This document shows, piece by piece, positions 14,843-22,984 of a stretch of 37,198 nucleotides of DNA; position 1 is the stretch's first letter, and the number at the start of each line of letters is the position of its first letter. The notes below the pieces were generated by a model. The model did not search any database. It had not been told where the DNA came from and saw only the letters and a program-made list of their open reading frames with translations. The translations under genes were made by a program, and so were the position numbers. Location of the stretch: NCBI GenBank assembly GCA_045598025.1, contig JAZLLH010000056.1:1-37198 (forward strand), given 5' to 3'. The DNA is from UBA1195 sp045598025. Lineage in GTDB: Bacteria; Bacteroidota; Bacteroidia; Bacteroidales; WCHB1-69.

Positions 14843-16252
14843 TTAGTATCTGTAAAAATCTGCTTTGTATGGTCCCTCAACAGGCACTCCGATATAATCG
14901 GCCTGTTTCTGGGTCAGCGTTGTCAGACGGGCACCGATTTTTGCCAGATGCAAACGGGCCACTTCTTCATCCAGGTGTTTGGGCAGACGGTACACATCCA
15001 CCGCATAGGAATGCTGCCAGAGATCCATTTGAGCCAATACCTGATTGGTAAATGAATTGCTCATGACAAAGGACGGATGGCCGGTGGCACAGCCTAAGTT
15101 CACCAGACGGCCCTCTGCCAACAGGAAAATGGAACGTCCGTCCGGATAAAAATACTCGTCCACCTGGGGCTTGATATTGCGTTTGCGGATTCCGGGCCAT
15201 GCTTCCAGACGGGCTACCTGGATTTCGTTGTCAAAATGCCCGATATTGCATACGATGGCCTGGTCCTTCATTTTCGACATATGCTCGGCTGTGATGACAT
15301 CGCAATTACCTGTGGTGGTAACATAGATATTGCCTTCACTGAGGGCATCCTCAACCGTAGTTACTTCAAATCCTTCCATGGCTGCCTGCAGGGCACAAAT
15401 GGGATCGATTTCCGTCACCAGCACACGGGCACCATAAGAACGCATGGAATGGGCACATCCCTTGCCGACTTCCCCGTAACCGCACACCACGACCACCTTG
15501 CCGGCCACCATGACGTCGGTAGCTCTTTTGATACCATCTGCCAGAGACTCGCGGCAACCGTACAGATTGTCGAATTTCGATTTGGTGACAGAATCATTCA
15601 CATTGATGGCCGGGAACAGCAGTTCGCCACGGGATGCCATCTGATACAGACGGTGTACTCCCGTAGTCGTCTCTTCGGATACCCCCTTGATTTCCTTCAC
15701 CATCTGATGCCAATGCTGCGGATTTTCCGCATAGACGGATTTCAAAATTTTCAAAATGGCAGCTTCCTCCGCATTTTGCGGTTGCACATCCAACAAAGAA
15801 GGATCGTTTTCCAAAGCATATCCCTTGTGTATCAATAAAGTAGCATCTCCACCATCATCCACAATCAATTGTGGTCCCTTTCCGTTCGGAAAAGAGAGGG
15901 CCTGATAGGTACACCACCAGTAATCGCCCAAACTTTCCCCCTTCCAGGCAAAAACCGGGACTCCGCTTTCTGCAATGGCAGCAGCGGCATGATCCTGGGT
16001 AGAGAATATGTTACAGCTGGCCCAACGCACATCGGCGCCCAAACAAGTCAGGGTTTCTATCAGTATGGCAGTCTGTATGGTCATGTGCAGGGAACCGGAA
16101 ATCCGCACGCCCTTCAAAGGCTGCTGACTGCCGTATTTCTCGCGCAATGCCATCAGTCCGGGCATTTCTTTTTCCGAAATTTCAATTTCCTTACGCCCCC
16201 ATCCGGACAGGGACATGTCTGCAATCTTATATTTCAAATCACTGTTTTTCAT
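14843..16252 (-). CDS. ahcY: Adenosylhomocysteinase
   Basis: AhcY (469 aa) hydrolyses S-adenosylhomocysteine to adenosine and homocysteine in the methyl cycle, using bound NAD. Visible motifs are LKGVRISGSLHMTIQTAILI (substrate site), NVNDSVTKSKFDNLYGCRES, the NAD-binding VVVCGYGEVGKGCAHSMRS, VCNIGHFDNEIQ, and the C-terminal GPYKADFYRY that completes the neighbouring subunit's NAD site. I chose the ATG at 16252 (MKNSDLKYKIADMSLSGWG), which matches family starts. The upstream in-frame extension has no similarity and covers the promoter. It leads the operon ahcY-pdxJ-mtgA-folB. Confidence 0.96.
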   Translation of the reverse strand: MKNSDLKYKIADMSLSGWGRKEIEISEKEMPGLMALREKYGSQQPLKGVRISGSLHMTIQTAILIETLTCLGADVRWASCNIFSTQDHAAAAIAESGVPVFAWKGESLGDYWWCTYQALSFPNGKGPQLIVDDGGDATLLIHKGYALENDPSLLDVQPQNAEEAAILKILKSVYAENPQHWHQMVKEIKGVSEETTTGVHRLYQMASRGELLFPAINVNDSVTKSKFDNLYGCRESLADGIKRATDVMVAGKVVVVCGYGEVGKGCAHSMRSYGARVLVTEIDPICALQAAMEGFEVTTVEDALSEGNIYVTTTGNCDVITAEHMSKMKDQAIVCNIGHFDNEIQVARLEAWPGIRKRNIKPQVDEYFYPDGRSIFLLAEGRLVNLGCATGHPSFVMSNSFTNQVLAQMDLWQHSYAVDVYRLPKHLDEEVARLHLAKIGARLTTLTQKQADYIGVPVEGPYKADFYRY

Positions 16253-16301
16253 ATTATTATCTACTGTATTTTTATATCTGAAGTAGTAAAGAAACAAACT
16301 G

Positions 16302-16309
16302 CAAAAGTA
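16302..16309 (-). promoter_or_regulatory. Predicted ahcY operon promoter, -7 element
   Basis: TACTTTTG (then CAG) on the - strand, 49 bp before the ahcY ATG, matches TAnnTTTG. The leader is too short to hold a SAH riboswitch. Confidence 0.55.
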
Positions 16310-16343
16310 GCATTTTTCGCGATATGCATCTCCTTCTGTCTCC

Positions 16344-16365
16344 AAAAAAAAGAGCCAGCCTGCTC
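16344..16365 (-). terminator. Possible weak terminator of murF-anmK
   Basis: On the - strand a short GAGC-AGGCTG-GCTC hairpin ends in eight T. The 4-bp stem is weak, and its 5' arm overlaps the anmK stop codon (16364-16366). Confidence 0.35.
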
Positions 16366-17446
16366 AGATACCCCAAAGAGCTCCGCCGCAATGGTCATAC
16401 GCCGTACCGGTAACCGACCGAAGGCAGTTATTCTGTCTCAGCAAACGCAGCAGGCCCAGAAAAGCAAATACTATGGCCTCCTTGTAATCCATCGTCTCGT
16501 CGGATGGAAGACAGCATCCGGTATCCGGAGCCAGTGCTGACAGACGTTCTATGAAAAACGCGTTGCGGGCGCCTCCCCCGCTCAGCAGCAGTTTGCGTAT
16601 TCCATATGTACAGAGCACGCGGGCTATCTGCCAGGCAGCATGCTCCACACAGGTGGCCATACGGTCCTCACAGCAGAGCGTTTTCTTCTCCAGCAAAGGC
16701 CAGAGTTCCGCATCCACCCACTCCTTTCCCAAAGATTTCGGGAAAGGCTTCGCATAATACGGCAGGGCGTTCATGGCATCCAAAAGCGCAGCATCCGCTT
16801 TTCCACGAGCGGCCATGCGACCGTCTTTATCATAAGCCAGGCCTTTTTCTGCCGCCAGACGGTTGAACAGCTGATTGGCAGGAACTATGTCAAAAGCCAC
16901 CCTTTTTCCATCCTTTCGGAAGGAAATATTGGCTATTCCTCCGATATTCAGACAGGCATCATACGCAGGAAAGAGCAATTCATCTCCAATGGGGACCAGA
17001 GGAGCACCTTGCCCGCCAAAAGCCACGTCCATGACCCGAAAATCATTGGCGACCGGCAGACCACACTCGGCCGACAAGGCGGCCCCGTCGCCTATCTGCA
17101 GGGTAAATCCTCTTTCCGGCTGATGAAATACCGTATGTCCGTGGGAGGCTACCAGACAGGGATGCAGTGCATGCCGGCGAACGAAATCCGATACGGCACG
17201 TCCCAACAGATGGCCGAAATCAGCATGGGCAGACGCCAGTTCTTCCCCCGTCATTTCAGGCAGATGCTGCAGACGAAGACTCCAGGACTCTGTATAGGCC
17301 ATGGTTTCGGAAGCCAGCACTCTGTAGGACCAGCTACCGTTGCACCAAACGAAACGGACTCCAGCCAGATCCAAACCATCCAGAGAGGTTCCTGACATCA
17401 GGCCGACCACTTCGTACATCTGCTCAGAAGAAGAATGGACTTCCAT
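16364..17446 (-). CDS. anmK: Anhydro-N-acetylmuramic acid kinase
   Basis: AnmK (360 aa) phosphorylates 1,6-anhydro-MurNAc to MurNAc-6-phosphate, part of cell-wall recycling. The N-terminal signature VVGLMSGTSLDGLDLAGV is diagnostic. SHGHTVFHQPERGFTLQIGDGAAL, VAFGGQGAPLVPIGDELL, CLNIGGIANISF and LLLSGGGARNAFFIERL (ATP-binding region) follow. The start ATG at 17446 shares one base with the murF stop (TAATG), so translation is probably coupled to murF. A later ATG at 17419, directly at MYEVVGLM, is an alternative. Length is typical for the family. Confidence 0.93.
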   Translation of the reverse strand: MEVHSSSEQMYEVVGLMSGTSLDGLDLAGVRFVWCNGSWSYRVLASETMAYTESWSLRLQHLPEMTGEELASAHADFGHLLGRAVSDFVRRHALHPCLVASHGHTVFHQPERGFTLQIGDGAALSAECGLPVANDFRVMDVAFGGQGAPLVPIGDELLFPAYDACLNIGGIANISFRKDGKRVAFDIVPANQLFNRLAAEKGLAYDKDGRMAARGKADAALLDAMNALPYYAKPFPKSLGKEWVDAELWPLLEKKTLCCEDRMATCVEHAAWQIARVLCTYGIRKLLLSGGGARNAFFIERLSALAPDTGCCLPSDETMDYKEAIVFAFLGLLRLLRQNNCLRSVTGTAYDHCGGALWGI

Positions 17447-18825
17447 TACGAAAACATTTCCAAGACTCTCTCCATGCGCATTCCACGGGATCCTTTGACC
17501 AGAATGCAAACGGAACGGCCGGCCGTTTGGAGCAAAAGAGACTGTTTCAAATCATCCATACTGCTGTATTTCCATGCCTGGGGAGCACGTGTTTTCGAAA
17601 ATTCGTCCCCAAGGAGAAAAACTTCCGTAAAACCCAAATCTGAAATACGTTCCACCACTTTCTGATGTTCGGCCACGCTGTCCGCTCCCAATTCACGCAT
17701 GTCGCCCAGTACCAGTATTTTCTCCTTTTCCGGAATGCGGGCAAAATTATTCAGTGCCTGTTCCATACTGGAAGGATTGGCATTATACGCATCCATGACA
17801 AAACGGATATTTCCTTTTTCCAGCACCTGGGAACGACTGTTGTTCGGGACATAGGATTGTATGGCAGATACGGCTTCCGTCTCGGGGACCCGGAAAAAAC
17901 TTCCTACGGCGAGGGCTGCCATTGCGTTGGCAAAATTATAGTCCCCGACCAAATGGGTCTGCACATCGGTCGGCGCATTTTCACCGAAATAGTCAAAACG
18001 CAGATAAAGACCGCCTTGCTGCAGTTTTCCCCGGCACTGGACTTCCTCCGAAACACCATACGTAAACAGGAAAGGACCATCCGCTTTTTCCCAATCGGGA
18101 CCCAATCCATGATCCAGATACCAGGGAGTCAACGAAGGGACTTCATCTATAGTGGACAAAGATTCCGCCTGACGCATCAGCAATTCATCTTCGAAACGGA
18201 CAAAAAACATCCCCTTTTTCTGTGCCACGCTACGGTATAGCGCCGTTTTGGTCCGAACGATTTCCTCATAACTTCCGAAACCCTCCAGATGCGCCTTTCC
18301 CACATTGGTAATCAGGGCGCAGTCCGGCTCCACTATTTGGCAAAGGGAGGCGATTTCTCCCGGGTGGTTGGCTCCCATTTCCACGACTGCGATTTCCGTA
18401 TCCTCACGGATAGACAGCAGAGTCAAAGGAACTCCTATATGGTTGTTCAGATTGCCTTGGGTGGAACACACCCTGTACGCGCGGGACAATACGGCCGTTA
18501 CCAGTTCTTTGGTGGTGGTTTTTCCATTGGTTCCTGTAATGCCGAGCACGGGAATGCTTAAACGGCTTCGATGATAGTGAGCCAAGGCTTGCAAGGTTTG
18601 CAGGACATCGTCAACCACGATGCACCGACTGCCCAAGGAGGCACATTCCGGAGCATCGGCTATCACGTAGGCCGCTCCCTTTTCCAAAGCGGCTCCGGCG
18701 AAGCGGTTGCCGTCGAAAGAGTCTCCTTTCAGACAGAAAAACAGGCAGGACGGGGTCAAAGTGCGGGTATCGGTACACACCGTCGGATGAGCCTGGTAGA
18801 TTTGATATAATTCGCTAATTTCCAT
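17446..18825 (-). CDS. murF: UDP-N-acetylmuramoyl-tripeptide--D-alanyl-D-alanine ligase
   Basis: MurF (459 aa) adds D-Ala-D-Ala to UDP-MurNAc-tripeptide in the cytoplasm. The N-terminal substrate domain contains VCTDTRTLTPSCLFFCLKGDSFDGN. The Mur ligase ATP loop is GITGTNGKTTTKELV. Next come GNLNNHIGVPLTLL, EMGANHPGEI and ITNVGKAHLEGFGS, the central-domain signatures. The C-terminal domain holds MDAYNANPSSMEQAL and VLGDMRELGADS, specific for MurF. I chose the ATG at 18825 (MEISELYQIYQ) because upstream sequence includes the gldK terminator. No TAnnTTTG element is obvious upstream. It is followed by anmK with a 1-nt overlap. Confidence 0.95.
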   Translation of the reverse strand: MEISELYQIYQAHPTVCTDTRTLTPSCLFFCLKGDSFDGNRFAGAALEKGAAYVIADAPECASLGSRCIVVDDVLQTLQALAHYHRSRLSIPVLGITGTNGKTTTKELVTAVLSRAYRVCSTQGNLNNHIGVPLTLLSIREDTEIAVVEMGANHPGEIASLCQIVEPDCALITNVGKAHLEGFGSYEEIVRTKTALYRSVAQKKGMFFVRFEDELLMRQAESLSTIDEVPSLTPWYLDHGLGPDWEKADGPFLFTYGVSEEVQCRGKLQQGGLYLRFDYFGENAPTDVQTHLVGDYNFANAMAALAVGSFFRVPETEAVSAIQSYVPNNSRSQVLEKGNIRFVMDAYNANPSSMEQALNNFARIPEKEKILVLGDMRELGADSVAEHQKVVERISDLGFTEVFLLGDEFSKTRAPQAWKYSSMDDLKQSLLLQTAGRSVCILVKGSRGMRMERVLEMFS

Positions 18826-18841
18826 AATTTTCTGTATAAAG

Positions 18842-18869
18842 AGAAAGCCCTCTGTCGGGAGGGCTTTCT
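18842..18869 (-). terminator. Terminator after gldK
   Basis: An 11-bp perfect stem, AGAAAGCCCTC / GAGGGCTTTCT, with a 6-nt loop. On the - strand the T-rich tail is short (TTTCTCTTTA). It separates gldK from murF. Confidence 0.65.
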
Positions 18870-18888
18870 GAATCATTTCGAGCTAAGC

Positions 18889-20379
18889 TTATTTGCTACT
18901 TTTAACGGAACCGCCCATACGGGACATGGCACAACGGAAACCGAGGTAAGCCGTGCTTTCATCCTGATCCAGGAAACGACGGGCACCAGGGCTGGCATAG
19001 TACTGAATGTGACGCCAGTCACCACCTTTGTACACGCGGGCATTGTCGCTGACCAGAGAATAGGTTCCGGAAGGATAATTGGTTTTGTCATACATGGCAT
19101 TGGTAGACTCTTCACCCGATTTGTCTCTCCAATGTTCCTGATCCAGGTTGGTAGCCCAATCACCGTCCAAGTAGTTGCGGTTATCAGCCGAACGGTAGTT
19201 TCTGCGTCTGTCGTTTTTGAAGTCCGAAACAGGAACCATAGGCACATTACCCACGGAATCTCTTTCTTCGACGGCACCTTCATCATCCACTTTCTTGGTC
19301 ATGTACACATTTCCACGGAAGGGGTTGATTTCCTCTACATCCATGCTGCTCATCGGACGATACACATCCATGACCCATTCGGCCACATTGCCGCCCATGT
19401 TGTACAAGCCAAAATCGTTAGGCCAATAGGAGAATACATCGCTGGTGTAGTCGGCCTGGTCATTCAGATGTCCGGCAATACCCATGTAGTCGCCTCTTCC
19501 CCTACGGGTGTTGGCCACAAAATTTCCATAGTATTTCTTGTCATCGGTACGGGTAATCTGTCCGTTCCAAGGATAGGTTCTTCTTTCCAGCACACGTTCA
19601 CCCAACGTGTTGCCTACCAGAGCCAGAGCGGCATATTCCCACTCGGCTTCCGTCGGGAGACGATACTTCGGCAGCAGGATACCGTCTTCCATACGGACGT
19701 TTCTTTCCTCTCCGGTAAGTATGTACTGTTTACGCTTGTCGCTGTTCTGCTCGTAGTCGGCATAGGACAGATAAGCATCGGTGCTGAAGTAACCTTCGGC
19801 TGTCGGTTCGTTGGTCATATTGATCAGACCTTCATTAATCAGCAGCTGCTCGTTCACACGGTCCGTACGCCAGGTGCAGTAGTTCATAGCCTGAGTCCAG
19901 GAGACACCGACCACCGGGAATTCCCGGAAGTTCGGGTGACGCAGATAGCATTCCACATAAGGTTCGTTATACGAAAGACGTTCCCTCCATACCGTGGTAT
20001 CGGGAAGTGCGTTCGTATACACGGAAACAAAATCAGCAGGAACGAATACGCGATTCAGCCAATAGAGATACTCCAGATAGGCCAAATTGGTCACTTCGGT
20101 TTCATCCATGTAGAAGGAAGATACCGTCACTGTCCGAGGAGCATTGTCATGGTCAAACATGACGTCTTCTTCCACCTCACCCATCGTAAAGCGTCCACCT
20201 TCGATGAATACCAGACCCGGACCCGTAATCTGTTCTTGATAAGGAGCTACTTCAAAGCCACCATTCTTTGCATTGTTGTATTCCCAACCGGTGGTACGGG
20301 ATGCTTCTTTGTGACATCCGGAAAACACCACTGCGCAAAGTACGGCTCCAATTACCAATAATGTTTTTTGCGTCTTCAT
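18889..20379 (-). CDS. gldK: Type IX secretion system lipoprotein PorK/GldK
   Basis: A 496-aa lipoprotein. The signal peptide ends in VVFSGC, with Cys22 as anchor. The rest is a formylglycine-generating-enzyme-like (FGE-sulfatase) domain, as in GldK/PorK: VFIEGGRFTMGEVEED, FYMDETEVTNLAYLEYLYWL, YRLPTEAEWEYAALAL, LYNMGGNVAEWVMDVYRP and the end motif STAYLGFRCAM. In the type IX system, GldK with GldN forms the periplasmic ring attached to the outer membrane. The gene is 45 bp downstream of porP. gldL, gldM and gldN are not found downstream, where a terminator and murF follow. Other FGE-domain lipoproteins exist, but length and the porP neighbour favour GldK. Confidence 0.85.
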   Translation of the reverse strand: MKTQKTLLVIGAVLCAVVFSGCHKEASRTTGWEYNNAKNGGFEVAPYQEQITGPGLVFIEGGRFTMGEVEEDVMFDHDNAPRTVTVSSFYMDETEVTNLAYLEYLYWLNRVFVPADFVSVYTNALPDTTVWRERLSYNEPYVECYLRHPNFREFPVVGVSWTQAMNYCTWRTDRVNEQLLINEGLINMTNEPTAEGYFSTDAYLSYADYEQNSDKRKQYILTGEERNVRMEDGILLPKYRLPTEAEWEYAALALVGNTLGERVLERRTYPWNGQITRTDDKKYYGNFVANTRRGRGDYMGIAGHLNDQADYTSDVFSYWPNDFGLYNMGGNVAEWVMDVYRPMSSMDVEEINPFRGNVYMTKKVDDEGAVEERDSVGNVPMVPVSDFKNDRRRNYRSADNRNYLDGDWATNLDQEHWRDKSGEESTNAMYDKTNYPSGTYSLVSDNARVYKGGDWRHIQYYASPGARRFLDQDESTAYLGFRCAMSRMGGSVKSSK

Positions 20380-20424
20380 ATTTTATGTTTTTTGTTGATA
20401 ATTACTAATTATATAATGTATATG

Positions 20425-21441
20425 TTAGAATTTGGGACAGACGATGGGACGGATACGCTTCGTCTTTTCAGGACAAGGCAGCTGTATCTGCAGCGAAACC
20501 TCGTGGGCACCGCCCGTTTCGGTAAATTTGCTGATCGTCATGTCGTAGGAATAACCTACTTTCACATTTTCGTACTCAAATCCGAACAGGAAAATGACAG
20601 CGTCCGGATTGGAGAATCCCATGCGGTACCACACTCCTGCCGTCAGGGGATACACATTGAAATATGTTCCGACATTCAAGGTAGTATAAGTGGCACTGTT
20701 TGACCGAGCCTGGTACTGGAACACCAGATTCGGAGACAGGGACATGTCACCGTAGGTATTGCGCATCTTGGATTCTTTTTTCAGATTGAAAACGGCACCG
20801 CCATGGGCGGTAATCTTCATCGGCAGACGAGCAACATTGGCATCGCTCTCCACCAGAAAGCCTTCCTTGGGCTGGGTAAAGTGGTTGAGGGCTACGCCTC
20901 CGTAAAAGCGCTCCGAATACAGCACAACGCCCGTCGAGAAGTCCAGCATACCCTTGCTGAGATATTGCAGATCTTCCTTGGTATCGTAGACAAAACCGAA
21001 ATGGGGATCAATCATATCTCCGAATGTGAGGTGAGACCAATCCAAAGATTTCTGTTGGAAAGTTCCCTGCACGGCCAAACGCATCGCAAGTTTTTGGGTA
21101 AGATCGACTTTGAAGGAGTAAATCAAACTGAACGCATTGGTTTTAACGGTCCCCATAGCATCCTGATCCCCAAGGAAAAGGACACCGATACCGCCGGAAA
21201 TGGCTTCAAAATGCTGGTCGAAGGAAGCGGAATATGACATAAAATCACCCGTTACACTGGGCCACTGCTCACGGAAATTGGTAATGATACGTGGGCATAT
21301 GCGGGATCCGGCAAATGCTGGATTCAAATACAGCGGATTGGCGTAGAACTGCGAGAAATGCACATCCTGCGAAAAGGCGGAAAATGCACTGCAAAGCATT
21401 GTGAATCCGACAATTATTATTATCCTTACTCTTCTTGTCAT
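20425..21441 (-). CDS. porP: PorP/SprF family type IX secretion membrane protein
   Basis: A 338-aa outer-membrane beta-barrel protein. A signal peptide (IIIIVGFTMLCSAFSAFSQ) is followed by the family's hallmark DVHFSQFYANPLYLNPAFAGS. The rest alternates aromatic and polar residues, as in beta strands, with GGIGVLFLGDQDAMG, GVALNHFTQP and the closing KVGYSYDMTISKF before EVSLQIQLPCP. PorP/SprF proteins are needed for type IX secretion or gliding adhesin delivery. Several paralogs usually exist per genome, so this may be SprF-like rather than the core PorP. The adjacent gldK argues for the core copy. Confidence 0.88.
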   Translation of the reverse strand: MTRRVRIIIIVGFTMLCSAFSAFSQDVHFSQFYANPLYLNPAFAGSRICPRIITNFREQWPSVTGDFMSYSASFDQHFEAISGGIGVLFLGDQDAMGTVKTNAFSLIYSFKVDLTQKLAMRLAVQGTFQQKSLDWSHLTFGDMIDPHFGFVYDTKEDLQYLSKGMLDFSTGVVLYSERFYGGVALNHFTQPKEGFLVESDANVARLPMKITAHGGAVFNLKKESKMRNTYGDMSLSPNLVFQYQARSNSATYTTLNVGTYFNVYPLTAGVWYRMGFSNPDAVIFLFGFEYENVKVGYSYDMTISKFTETGGAHEVSLQIQLPCPEKTKRIRPIVCPKF

Positions 21442-21584
21442 CTGTTACCTGTTTAATTCGCAAAGATATACTTTTTTCCAACACAAAAGCGTAACCCGGC
21501 GATATTTTTTTAGTAATTGTTCTCTTTTACGCAAAAACGGAAGAAAAAGTTTCCTCTTTCTCCAAAATCTTTTGCTCCATTTTG

Positions 21585-21592
21585 CAAAAGTA
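21585..21592 (-). promoter_or_regulatory. Predicted porP-gldK promoter, -7 element
   Basis: TACTTTTG (then CAAAA) on the - strand matches TAnnTTTG. The leader to the porP ATG would be about 135 nt, longer than others here. I saw no clear structure in it. Confidence 0.5.
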
Positions 21593-21667
21593 TCCCAAAT
21601 CCGGAAAAGATGGAAGTTTTTTTTCATTTTTTTATTCACCAATGGTTTTTAATTACTGGAAAAGTTC

Positions 21668-21675
21668 TACTTTTG
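21668..21675 (+). promoter_or_regulatory. Predicted promoter of the U32 peptidase gene, -7 element
   Basis: TACTTTTG (then CAG) lies 28 bp before the ATG at 21704 and matches TAnnTTTG. Confidence 0.55.
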
Positions 21676-21703
21676 CAGACAATAAACAAAAAGCCTTTCC
21701 AGA

Positions 21704-22984
21704 ATGCAAGAAAGAATGGAAAACATATTGAATAACACAGAAATAATGGCTCCCGTTGGATCTTATGAATCTTTGGCCGCTGCCATACAGGGAGGAGCCG
21801 GATCTGTGTATTTCGGCATAGGAAAGTTGAACATGCGCTCCCGTTCCACCGTCAATTTTTCACTGGAGGACCTGGAAGAGATCACCTCTTTATGCCGCAG
21901 ACACAACGTTAAAACATACCTGACAGTCAACACCATTATCTATCCGGAAGAATCAGAAGAATTGGAGCAGTTGCTGCTGCATGCCAAGAAACACGAGGTC
22001 AGCGCTGTCATTGCCTCCGACTGGGCAGTCATCACCCGGGCGAAAGCGCTAGGGCTCAGGATTCACGCCTCCACCCAGTGCAACATCACCAACCTGGATG
22101 CCGTCCGTTTTTATGCACATTATGCCGATGTCATGGTCATGGCCAGGGAACTCAATCTGAAACAGGTATCCGACATTGTCAAAGGCATAGAAAAAGAGGA
22201 CATCAAAGGGCCTTCGGGAGAAAAAGTCCGCATAGAGTCCTTCGTCCATGGTGCACTCTGCATGGCCGTATCCGGGAAATGCTATCTGAGCCTTGATAAC
22301 CTGGGGAGATCCGCCAATCGCGGAGCCTGCCTGCAACCCTGCCGCCGGAGTTACGAAGTGAGGGATGCCGACAATGAAATGGAGCTGCTGGTCAGTGGAA
22401 AATACATTCTTTCCCCTAAAGACCTCTGCACCATCGGATTCATGGACAAGCTGTTGCAAGCCGGCATACAGGTGCTGAAGATAGAAGGACGCGGACGTTC
22501 TCCCAAATACGTGAAAACTGTAGTCAGCTGTTATCGGGAAGCCGTAGAAGCCTGCGCGGACGGAAGTTACGGCGAAGCGAAAATTGCCGGATGGATGCAG
22601 CGTCTTTCCGAAGTGTACAACCGGGGATTTTGGGACGGATACTACCTCGGCAGACAGATGGGAGAATGGACAGACCGATACGGTTCACAAGCCCGCAAAA
22701 CCCGCATACAGATCGGAAAAGTCAGCAACTATTTTTCCAAACTGGGAGTAGCAGAAATACAGGTAGAAAACAATAGCCTTTCCGTAGGAGACGAACTGCT
22801 GGTGGAAGGACCGACCACCGGAGTATACGAAGATACGGTCCGGGAAATCCGGGTGGAACTGCAGCCGGTAGAAAAGGCGGAACGCGGCATGGCCTGTTCC
22901 ATACCCGTACGGGAAACGCTGAGACGGAACGACAAGGTATTCCGGCTTATTCCCACCTGTGACAGTGATATTTTCGAAAGATAA
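21704..22984 (+). CDS. U32 family peptidase, TrhP-like
   Basis: A 426-aa member of peptidase family U32. The N-terminus EIMAPVGSYESLAAAIQGGAGSVYFG and the cysteine block GKCYLSLDNLGRSANRGACLQPCRRSYEV are the family signatures. The C-terminal part looks like the beta-barrel domain (DELLVEGPTTGVYEDTV). Family knowledge: members such as TrhP take part in tRNA uridine hydroxylation, and protease activity is doubtful. Which subfamily this one belongs to cannot be settled here. The start could also be the ATG at 21716 (MENILNN). Its stop directly abuts the hemW stop on the opposite strand. Confidence 0.85.
   Translation: MQERMENILNNTEIMAPVGSYESLAAAIQGGAGSVYFGIGKLNMRSRSTVNFSLEDLEEITSLCRRHNVKTYLTVNTIIYPEESEELEQLLLHAKKHEVSAVIASDWAVITRAKALGLRIHASTQCNITNLDAVRFYAHYADVMVMARELNLKQVSDIVKGIEKEDIKGPSGEKVRIESFVHGALCMAVSGKCYLSLDNLGRSANRGACLQPCRRSYEVRDADNEMELLVSGKYILSPKDLCTIGFMDKLLQAGIQVLKIEGRGRSPKYVKTVVSCYREAVEACADGSYGEAKIAGWMQRLSEVYNRGFWDGYYLGRQMGEWTDRYGSQARKTRIQIGKVSNYFSKLGVAEIQVENNSLSVGDELLVEGPTTGVYEDTVREIRVELQPVEKAERGMACSIPVRETLRRNDKVFRLIPTCDSDIFER

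Noticed and set aside
16253..16363. SAH or SAM riboswitch upstream of ahcY
   Set aside because: The leader after the predicted start is only about 40 nt, AT-rich, with no conserved stems visible.
19009..20361. 450-codon open frame antisense to gldK
   Set aside because: Shadow of gldK codon usage; no domain or promoter.
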